Assembly (NCBI GenBank): GCA_007120915.1 | Contig: SKMT01000021.1 | Span: forward strand, 1 to 5,687 | DNA from: Myxococcales bacterium | GTDB lineage: Bacteria; Myxococcota_A; Bradymonadia; Bradymonadales; Bradymonadaceae | Length of the DNA stretch: 5,687 nucleotides | Direction of reading: 5' to 3' | Shown: positions 1 to 4,630 of the stretch, piece by piece | Position numbering within the stretch: position 1 is the first letter of the stretch | Layout: each line of letters opens with the position of its first letter | Notes under the pieces: model-generated | Told to the model about the DNA's origin: nothing | Seen by the model: the letters and a program-made list of their open reading frames with translations, nothing else | Databases searched by the model: none | Made by a program: the position numbers and the translations under genes

Positions 1-1907
1 GCGCCGAGAGCTTCGACGGCAGGTCCCCAGTCGGCGATGACGTCGTGATCGGAGCTGACGATGACGTCGACGCCTTCGGTCAGGAAGCTGAGTACCCGGT
101 CTTTTTTCGGCGTCATGCTGTCGAGAGAGGCGATGGTGTGCACGTGGAAGTCTCCCGACAGCGCACCGGAGGTGTCGACGACCCGGGCGATCTCGGCGTC
201 GACGGTTTCGGTCTCTCCTGCGGTCAGTTCAACGTCGTGGCCGCCGGCGTCGAGCGCGTCCTGAGGCCAGACCGACCACTCCATCCCGCGGCTGACCACC
301 ACCTGGTAGTTCCCCTCGGCGACTGGGATGTCGACGGTGCCGTCGACGCCGGCCCAGCCGATGGCAGCAAACTCGTCGTTGAGCCCGTCGGTGGTCACAT
401 CCTGGGTGTTGGAGGTGGGCTTGTCGGGGCAGTCGTCCTCGCAGATCAGGGTGACCCGCGCCGGGGTGGGCTCACCGTTGGGCGTTTCGACGTTGACCGA
501 CAGAACGGCCAGCGGCTCGGTGGTCAGGTCGTCGGCGGTGGTGGTGTCGCCGGCGGTTACCGCCGCGTCGGGCCGTTGTGCGGTCAAGACTCGGTCGTCG
601 CGCGCCTCCATCTCGTAGTCGCCTTCGGGAACGCGGATCTCGTAGCGGCCCTCATCATCGGTGATGGCCTGGTTCATGGTGCGGCTGTCGTCGTCGATGG
701 CCGACACCGGAATCGCTTCGATGGGCTCGCCGTCATCGTCGACCACTGTTCCCTCGATGGTGCCGGTGGTCACTTCGAGTTGTTCGTAGATGGGGTCGAC
801 CACGGAGGCGGCGGAGCCGTCGCCGGCGTAGGTGAAGTGCTCGACGGTGTCGCTGTCGCCGGGTTCGAGGCTGATGGTGCCGTCCAGGTCCGGCAAATCG
901 TCGCGAGAGGTCATCAGAACGCTGAGGATGTCCGTCTCACCCAGCACCGTGGCCACCACGTTGAACACCGTCAGGTAGGCGCCGGCGATGGGAAGATCGG
1001 CCTCCAGGTTGTCGTCCGGTTCGGGCATGTAGGCCACGGAGCTGTCGTCAGAAACCAGTGCCAGAAAGGGCAGCACGTCCGGGTCGGGGTCGGCGAGCCC
1101 GGCGCGCTCGAATCCGAACCCGCCCATCTCGTTAAGAGGGTTGAAGTGGGTGCCGTCGGCGCCGTTGACCATCAGTTGGCTCACAATCAGGTCGAGCTGG
1201 TCGTCGCCGTCGTTTTGCATCGCCGTGACAGTGCGCACACCGCGGTCGCCGGGCCGGAGGATGTGGTACTGGGTGATGGTCATCTCCAGAAGGTCGTCGG
1301 GCGGCAACTCCAGCAGGGTGGCGACGGCGGAGCTGATCTCGGAGGCCATGCTTCGGATGTTCAGATAGTCCAGAATTTCGGTGGTTCCCGTCACCGCCAG
1401 CACGGCGGCGTCGGGGTGGTCGATGATCTCGTAGGTCTCGCCGCGGAAGGTCTGGTCGACGTTCAGAAACAGACAGATCTCGCCGAGGATGTCTCCTCCG
1501 GCGCCCTGGCTGCGTGACTCGGCATCGATGACGTTGCCGCCCCAGGGGCAGACCCCAAGGTTGCGCTCATCTTGCTGGACGACGAATCGCACCTCGTCGT
1601 TTTCGAGCACGTAATCGCCGACGCGGCCGGTGGCGCCGGGCCCCTCGATTAGCTCGTCGGCGTCGGTGGACTCGAAGACCGATGCGGTGCCATCGGGGTC
1701 GGGAGCGCCTTCGACGTAGCGGTCCAGATCGATGGGGACCCGGTCCTCCGAGACCTCGTCGACATCTTCATCGACGTCTTCGACGCCGGCGTCTGGCTCG
1801 TCGGCGTCGTCATCATCGGAGCAGCCCACGGCGACGAACAACAGAACAGTGGCGATCGCCAGTAGTCGAAGTGGTGGGGCGGGGTACACAGCGGAAGCGG
1901 TTTTCAT
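1..1907 (-). CDS. Lipoprotein with carboxypeptidase-regulatory-like domain and PHP-type (CehA/McbA-like) metallohydrolase domain, C-terminus off the window
   Basis: Reading the minus strand from an ATG at 1907 gives about 635 codons without a stop, running off the left edge. GGAG lies 5 bases upstream of the ATG. The N-terminus is a lipoprotein signal: hydrophobic residues 15-27 and a VAVGC lipobox with Cys29, followed by a strongly acidic tether (SDDDDADEPDAGVEDVDED). Residues about 382-440 look like a carboxypeptidase-regulatory-like (transthyretin-type) fold: GTIEGTVVDDDGEPIEAIPV, then DDEGRYEIRVPEGDYEM. A second beta-rich stretch (about 469-565) contains VSRGMEWSVWP (SRG at 539-541). Then GDFHVHTIASLDS (HVH at 588-590) and GVDVIVSSDHD (D620, H621) match the first two metal motifs of PHP hydrolases of the CehA/McbA type. 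The remaining metal ligands would lie past the window edge. It is probably exported and anchored facing the periplasm or cell surface. Domain family is fairly sure; substrate is unknown. Confidence 0.85.
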   Translation of the reverse strand, partial: MKTASAVYPAPPLRLLAIATVLLFVAVGCSDDDDADEPDAGVEDVDEDVDEVSEDRVPIDLDRYVEGAPDPDGTASVFESTDADELIEGPGATGRVGDYVLENDEVRFVVQQDERNLGVCPWGGNVIDAESRSQGAGGDILGEICLFLNVDQTFRGETYEIIDHPDAAVLAVTGTTEILDYLNIRSMASEISSAVATLLELPPDDLLEMTITQYHILRPGDRGVRTVTAMQNDGDDQLDLIVSQLMVNGADGTHFNPLNEMGGFGFERAGLADPDPDVLPFLALVSDDSSVAYMPEPDDNLEADLPIAGAYLTVFNVVATVLGETDILSVLMTSRDDLPDLDGTISLEPGDSDTVEHFTYAGDGSAASVVDPIYEQLEVTTGTIEGTVVDDDGEPIEAIPVSAIDDDSRTMNQAITDDEGRYEIRVPEGDYEMEARDDRVLTAQRPDAAVTAGDTTTADDLTTEPLAVLSVNVETPNGEPTPARVTLICEDDCPDKPTSNTQDVTTDGLNDEFAAIGWAGVDGTVDIPVAEGNYQVVVSRGMEWSVWPQDALDAGGHDVELTAGETETVDAEIARVVDTSGALSGDFHVHTIASLDSMTPKKDRVLSFLTEGVDVIVSSDHDVIADWGPAVEALG

Positions 1908-1953
1908 GACGGCTCCACAGGGGGCAGTGACAGACTGGAACGTCTTGTCTTCG

Positions 1954-1982
1954 ACGGTACGCGGTCGCGCCTGGGGATTCAA
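1954..1982 (-). promoter_or_regulatory. Putative sigma70-like promoter of the PHP lipoprotein gene
   Basis: On the minus strand TTGAAT (1977-1982, 4/6 to TTGACA) and TACCGT (1954-1959, 3/6 to TATAAT) are separated by exactly 17 bases. Transcription would start near 1947, leaving a leader of about 40 bases with the GGAG site. The -10 box is weak, but it resembles the TAGCGT proposed for the divergent gene. Prediction only. Confidence 0.4.
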
Positions 1983-2013
1983 TGGGCGAGCCCGTTGTCA
2001 TCTCCCCGGCGTT

Positions 2014-2043
2014 TTGACCCCTGACAGAGCCGCGTGATAGCGT
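2014..2043 (+). promoter_or_regulatory. Putative extended -10 promoter of the acidic lipoprotein gene
   Basis: TTGACC (2014-2019, 5/6 to the -35 consensus) is followed after 18 bases by TAGCGT (2038-2043), with TG at 2035-2036 in the extended -10 position. Transcription would start near 2050 and give a leader of about 95 bases. The two proposed -35 boxes of this divergent region lie only about 31 bases apart, so one regulator bound between them could affect both genes. Confidence 0.45.
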
Positions 2044-2066
2044 GGCGGGCATGGCACCAAGGCCAA

Positions 2067-2098
2067 CGGGGGAAAACTCCCGCTCCCCTCACGGGGAG
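2067..2098 (+). other. Leader hairpins upstream of the acidic lipoprotein gene
   Basis: Two small dyads sit in the predicted leader. CGGG (2067-2070) can pair with CCCG (2079-2082) around an A-rich loop. Directly after it CTCCCC (2083-2088) pairs perfectly with GGGGAG (2093-2098) over a TCAC loop. The two overlap in pairing potential, because the first G-run can also pair with the second C-run. They could affect mRNA stability or folding near the ribosome binding site about 37 bases further on. No known riboswitch class is recognised. Confidence 0.35.
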
Positions 2099-2134
2099 AT
2101 TCGACAATTGGCCGGCCTGGTAATTGATGATGAC

Positions 2135-2140
2135 AGGAGG
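2135..2140 (+). promoter_or_regulatory. Ribosome binding site that decides between two adjacent ATGs
   Basis: AGGAGG at 2135-2140 is a full Shine-Dalgarno core. It is only 2 bases from the ATG at 2143 but 5 bases from the ATG at 2146, so the second ATG is the better start. Confidence 0.75.
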
Positions 2141-2145
2141 AGATG

Positions 2146-2724
2146 ATGTTGAAGAACCGATGGGTGATTCTGACAGCGATCTTGTCGTTGACCGTCGTAA
2201 TGGGCTGCGATGAGGAGGACGTGGAAGGTGAACCCGAGCAGACAGAAGAGGTCGCCGAAGCGCAGCCCGACCAGGCTGACGAAGAGCAAGAAGAAGCTGA
2301 CGAGGAAGAACCCGACGACTTTTTTGCCGACGTCGACAGCGACGTTGGACTCTTCGCCCGTGCCGTAGACCCGGAGCCCGGCGCCGGCGCTGCAGTGCAC
2401 CACGGCGGAGATTTCGCCACCGAATTCTGCTACGAAGACGATGGATGCGAGGTCGTCAGTGATTCGAGCATGCAGATGCTTGGCACCGTCGAAGAGAGCC
2501 TGATGTACGGTTCGGACCCGGATCGGACGCTCGTCGGGATGAAGGTGGAGGTCGAGGTGCCGCGAGGCTCTCGCGCTCCGGTACAACTACTTGTGTATGA
2601 AGGAACCCACGACCCCGATGCGGGCATGGGTGACGAGGCTTTTGAAACCGGAGAGGTGCTCAAGGAGACGGAGACCTACACCGAGGACAACGTCATTACC
2701 TTCGAGCTAGGGAACACCAACTAG
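2146..2724 (+). CDS. Acidic lipoprotein of unknown function
   Basis: The predicted product is 192 residues, taking the ATG at 2146 because of its spacing from AGGAGG; an ATG at 2143 would add one Met. The N-terminus is a lipoprotein signal (MLKNRWVILTAILSLTVVMGC, in two parts: basic start, hydrophobic core) with Cys21. The next 40 or so residues are almost all Asp, Glu, Gln, Pro and Ala: a disordered acidic tether. A folded part probably starts near residue 58 (DDFFADVDSDVGLFARAV). It contains a close Cys pair in FCYEDDGCE (C95, C101) that could form a disulfide in the periplasm, and ends in beta-rich sequence (TLVGMKVEVEVPRG, VQLLVYEG, NVITFELGNTN). Asp at +2 after the lipidated Cys is an inner-membrane retention signal in enterobacteria; whether it applies here is unknown. 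It stands alone, divergent from the PHP lipoprotein gene. I recognise no family. Confidence 0.85.
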   Translation: MLKNRWVILTAILSLTVVMGCDEEDVEGEPEQTEEVAEAQPDQADEEQEEADEEEPDDFFADVDSDVGLFARAVDPEPGAGAAVHHGGDFATEFCYEDDGCEVVSDSSMQMLGTVEESLMYGSDPDRTLVGMKVEVEVPRGSRAPVQLLVYEGTHDPDAGMGDEAFETGEVLKETETYTEDNVITFELGNTN

Positions 2725-2731
2725 ACGTGTG

Positions 2732-2778
2732 ATGCCCCGGCGGCGGGTCGGGGCTGTGCCCGCCGCCGGCAGAGGCAT
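2732..2778 (+). terminator. Strong GC hairpin after the acidic lipoprotein gene, no U-tract
   Basis: CCGGCGGCGGG (2737-2747) pairs perfectly over 11 bases with CCCGCCGCCGG (2759-2769) around an 11-base loop. ATGCC (2732-2736) can extend the stem with GGCAT (2774-2778) across a four-base bulge. It begins 7 bases after the TAG stop. No run of T follows, so it is not a textbook intrinsic terminator. It may protect the 3' end, or terminate with help from Rho or NusA. The next gene starts 29 bases later. Confidence 0.5.
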
Positions 2779-2806
2779 GAAAGGGACTTGAACAGGGGAT
2801 GCAACG

Positions 2807-3103
2807 ATGGCGAAGCGCCAACAGATGTACTGTCCCACCTGTGGACAGCACCGAATGGTCGAAAAAGAGTCGCTCGACGGGGCGATCCACGTCGTACATG
2901 CGCTGATTTCTCTGTTTAGCTGCGGGCTGTGGCTTCTGGTGTGGCTGTTCCACGCCATGAGCGCCTCCGGCCCCTGGCGCTGCACCAGTTGCGGCGCCGA
3001 TGTGCGCCGCCAGCAGGACCAGATGCGCCTGGAGCACAAGCGCCAACAGCAACAAATGGGCAACCCCCAGGGGCACATTCGTAAAAAGGAGAGGCGGCAT
3101 TGA
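2807..3103 (+). CDS. Small membrane protein with paired CxxC zinc-ribbon knuckles
   Basis: The product is 98 residues. The ATG is preceded by AGGGGA (2794-2799) at 7 bases spacing. CPTCG (C9, C12) lies near the start and CTSCG (C59, C62) follows a single hydrophobic segment (about residues 28-50: VVHALISLFSCGLWLLVWLF). The C-terminal third is charged and Gln/Arg/Lys-rich (RRQQDQMRLEHKRQQQQ), likely helical. Four Cys in two knuckles suggest one zinc ribbon. The helix between them must be either a tight hairpin or a single pass that would put the knuckles on opposite sides, so the fold is uncertain. Similar short CxxC-helix-CxxC proteins are common among uncharacterised bacterial and phage ORFs. 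Its transcript probably ends at the bidirectional terminator at 3205-3231. Function unknown; the coding call is well supported by composition and ribosome binding site. Confidence 0.8.
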   Translation: MAKRQQMYCPTCGQHRMVEKESLDGAIHVVHALISLFSCGLWLLVWLFHAMSASGPWRCTSCGADVRRQQDQMRLEHKRQQQQMGNPQGHIRKKERRH

Positions 3104-3166
3104 AGGGGGCACTTTTCGCTCAATGCATTCACGTTGATTGTTGGGCGAACGCAGAAAACCTACTGC

Positions 3167-3186
3167 CGATAGCCGGGAGGCTATCG
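3167..3186 (+). other. Hairpin with GNRA-type tetraloop in the 3' region of the small membrane protein gene
   Basis: CGATAGCC (3167-3174) and GGCTATCG (3179-3186) form a perfect 8-base stem closed by GGGA, which fits the GNRA tetraloop pattern on the plus-strand RNA. No U-tract follows. It lies 19 bases before the bidirectional terminator, so it would be retained in the mature 3' end of the upstream transcript. Confidence 0.45.
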
Positions 3187-3204
3187 TGCCCGAAAACGAC
3201 AAAA

Positions 3205-3231
3205 CCCTCGAAACCGCGGGGGTTTCGAGGG
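3205..3231. terminator. Bidirectional intrinsic terminator between the small membrane protein gene and tRNA-Ala
   Basis: CCCTCGAAACC (3205-3215) and GGTTTCGAGGG (3221-3231) form a perfect 11-base stem with a 5-base loop. On the minus strand the stem is followed by TTTTGTCGTTTT, a good U-tract for ending the tRNA transcript 10 bases after the tRNA. On the plus strand it is followed by CTTTTG, a shorter U-tract that can end the transcript arriving from the left. It therefore serves converging transcription. Confidence 0.88.
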
Positions 3232-3240
3232 CTTTTGAAG

Positions 3241-3313
3241 TGGAGCCGATCGGGATTGAACCGACAACCTCGTGACTGCCAGTCACGCGCTCTCCCAGTT
3301 GAGCTACGGCCCC
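3241..3313 (-). tRNA. tRNA-Ala (anticodon GGC)
   Basis: The minus strand folds as a complete 73-base cloverleaf. The acceptor is GGGGCCG paired with CGGCTCC, then discriminator A. The D arm is GCTC-AACTGGGA-GAGC. The anticodon arm is CGTGA-CTGGCAG-TCACG. The variable loop is AGGTT, and the T arm is GTCGG-TTCAATC-CCGAT. The anticodon GGC (3278-3280 on the plus strand) reads the Ala codon GCC. The G3-U70 wobble pair, the main identity element for alanyl-tRNA synthetase, is present and independently confirms Ala. The 3' CCA is not encoded (the genome reads A then CTT), so it must be added by CCA-adding enzyme. It has its own promoter upstream and a strong terminator downstream. Confidence 0.97.
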
Positions 3314-3347
3314 ATATGTCTGCCAGCGTCGCCGCCAGCGGAGGGCA

Positions 3348-3376
3348 TATATAGGCACCTGATGGGGGGCTGTCAA
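3348..3376 (-). promoter_or_regulatory. Near-consensus promoter of tRNA-Ala with GC-rich discriminator
   Basis: On the minus strand a perfect TTGACA (3371-3376) is followed after exactly 17 bases by TATATA (3348-3353, 4/6 to TATAAT). The bases after the -10 are GC-rich (TGCCCTCCGC), as in stable-RNA promoters subject to the stringent response. Transcription would start near 3341 and leave a 5' leader of about 28 bases for RNase P to remove. The -35 box begins 6 bases after the stop codon of the upstream gene, so the tRNA does not depend on read-through. Confidence 0.85.
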
Positions 3377-3382
3377 CGGGCG

Positions 3383-4342
3383 TTAGCGAAGGTTGTCGCG
3401 TACGGCCTCAAACAGCGGTTCGTCCGGGTGCTGATCGACTAACTGGTCGAAGCGCTGGAGTATTTCGTCATCGTCGTCAAGCGTGGAGGCGTCGATGCGG
3501 GCTTCGGCCAGTGGTGCCGGGTATTCGGAGGGCAGATAGGGCAGCGCGTCCTGGAGAAACTGATGGCGCTGCTCGGGGCTGAAGGCGTTCGGATCTTCGA
3601 TGCGCCAGCGGAAAAACACCTCCAGCTCGGTGGGGCTGAGCATCATGTGGAGGGGATATTTGTCGCCGATCATGTAGTGCACCCAGCGGTAGCGTTGGAA
3701 CACATCGATCAGCGCCATGGCGTCGGGGTGGGTGAATTCGGCGTTTTCGTCGATGATATTGCGGTTGACCAGAAGTGGCAGCAGATCGCCGCAGTAGCGC
3801 CGGTATGCCTCAAATTGCTCGTCAGGCGGCGCATCGATGGCCTCGGCGAGTTCGAGTTCGCCGGCGCGGATGGCGCCGAGGAGTTCGTCGAGGCCGAGTT
3901 GACAGTTCTCGAAGAGGGGATCGGCGGCGACCTGGAAGCCCTTGGGGCCGGTGGCGACGACGACGTCGTTGGCGCGGTAGCCCAGCTTTTCGAGCAGTTG
4001 GATGCCCGTGCGCTCCACTTCGCGGACGTCATCGCCGAACTGGGCCTTGTTCATGTCGATGGCGGTGTCGAAGAGTTTGTCCAACTCTTCATCGAGCAAC
4101 TCCAGATTGGTGTCGCCGGCGAAGTTGCGGCGTGCGTCTGCCAGCTCATCGGCATCGATTTCGAGTTCCGGGAACTCGGCGCCGGCGCGGATGTGCTCGC
4201 GTTCGTGGTCGTCGAAGCCCAGGTAGGTCATCGGGTCGGTGAGCATGAGAGCGCCGACAACGATCACTGCGCCGGTCAAGATGCCGCCGAGCAATACGGC
4301 CTTAGCAACCGGCGCCGGTCTGTAATCAGTGTGGGTGGTCAT
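3383..4342 (-). CDS. Membrane-anchored acidic protein of unknown function
   Basis: The product is 319 residues. The ATG at 4342 is the first start after an in-frame TAA about 24 bases upstream; the Shine-Dalgarno is weak (GGA, 6 bases away). A short basic N-terminus (TDYRPAPVAK) leads into one hydrophobic helix at about residues 15-34 (AVLLGGILTGAVIVVGALML). The rest is soluble, mostly helical and acidic, with stretches such as EFPELEIDADELADARRNF and NLELLDEELDKLFDTAIDMN. Two Cys (C147, C184) could pair. A conserved-looking core is YRWVHYMIGDKYPLHMMLSP (residues about 217-236), followed by TELEVFFRWRIEDP. There is no lipobox and no Cys near the helix end, so it is probably a single-pass inner-membrane protein with a periplasmic domain. 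It diverges from the TonB-family gene; co-function is possible but not shown. I recognise no family. Confidence 0.85.
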   Translation of the reverse strand: MTTHTDYRPAPVAKAVLLGGILTGAVIVVGALMLTDPMTYLGFDDHEREHIRAGAEFPELEIDADELADARRNFAGDTNLELLDEELDKLFDTAIDMNKAQFGDDVREVERTGIQLLEKLGYRANDVVVATGPKGFQVAADPLFENCQLGLDELLGAIRAGELELAEAIDAPPDEQFEAYRRYCGDLLPLLVNRNIIDENAEFTHPDAMALIDVFQRYRWVHYMIGDKYPLHMMLSPTELEVFFRWRIEDPNAFSPEQRHQFLQDALPYLPSEYPAPLAEARIDASTLDDDDEILQRFDQLVDQHPDEPLFEAVRDNLR

Positions 4343-4515
4343 GGTGAATCCGTTCGGGAAAAATTAGCTTCCATGACCATGGTAGTGGTTCGCCGTAGAG
4401 AACGAAATTGCTTTCGGGGGCTTGGGGTCGTGAGGTCGTGGGTCCTGGGGAATGCGGTGCCGGAATTGGAGAGGTGTGTGTTGGCGTTGAACTTTCGTTA
4501 TGGTTGGCGACGTTC

Positions 4516-4532
4516 TGCCGGTGGCCCCGGCA
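4516..4532 (+). other. Small hairpin in the gap upstream of the TonB-family gene
   Basis: TGCCGG (4516-4521) pairs with CCGGCA (4527-4532) over a TGGCC loop. A TATTCA box follows at 4535-4540 but has no convincing -35 at the right distance, so I do not call a promoter. The divergent gap 4343-4630 otherwise shows only a G-rich, T/G-biased stretch (4416-4450), including a doubled GGTCGTG. Confidence 0.25.
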
Positions 4533-4617
4533 ACTATTCAATGTGAGAAGTCGAAATAAGAGATTCGCGCGTGGGCGAGAATTCAGACAGCGACAAGCAG
4601 GGCGGGGCTGCGTCAAC

Positions 4618-4622
4618 GGAGG
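4618..4622 (+). promoter_or_regulatory. Ribosome binding site supporting the downstream GTG start of the TonB-family gene
   Basis: GGAGG at 4618-4622 lies 8 bases before GTG at 4631. The longer alternative, GTG at 4571, is preceded only by a weak AAGAGA. This favours 4631 as the start. Confidence 0.6.
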
Positions 4623-4630
4623 ATCTCTTC

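Noticed and set aside
45..1517. 490-residue open frame on the plus strand
   Set aside because: It is antisense to the PHP lipoprotein gene. Its Gly/Val/His/Asp-rich product has no recognisable domain and results from high GC at third codon positions. The minus-strand frame has a lipobox and known motifs.
2089..2586. 165-residue minus-strand frame
   Set aside because: Antisense to the acidic lipoprotein gene, which has a full Shine-Dalgarno, signal sequence and lipobox.
3241..3313. tRNA-Ala as an integration site for a mobile element
   Set aside because: No integrase gene and no repeated copy of the tRNA 3' end are visible in the window.
3100..3354. TTG-started frame with an AAGGAG-like site, overlapping the stop of the CxxC gene
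   Set aside because: Although the ribosome site and overlap look like translational coupling, the frame passes through the terminator and antisense through the tRNA, and has no protein-like composition.
2696..3376. 226-residue minus-strand frame
   Set aside because: It runs through the tRNA-Ala gene, the terminator and antisense to the CxxC membrane gene. Its start lies in the tRNA promoter.
4487..4540. Promoter for the TonB-family gene from TTGAAC (4487-4492) or TTGGCG (4504-4509) with TATTCA (4535-4540)
   Set aside because: The spacings (42 and 25 bases) are far from 17, so no acceptable pair of boxes exists here.
3563..4546. 327-residue open frame on the plus strand
   Set aside because: Antisense shadow of the membrane-anchored protein gene, with a low-complexity Gly/Val/Glu-rich translation and no ribosome binding site that would favour it.
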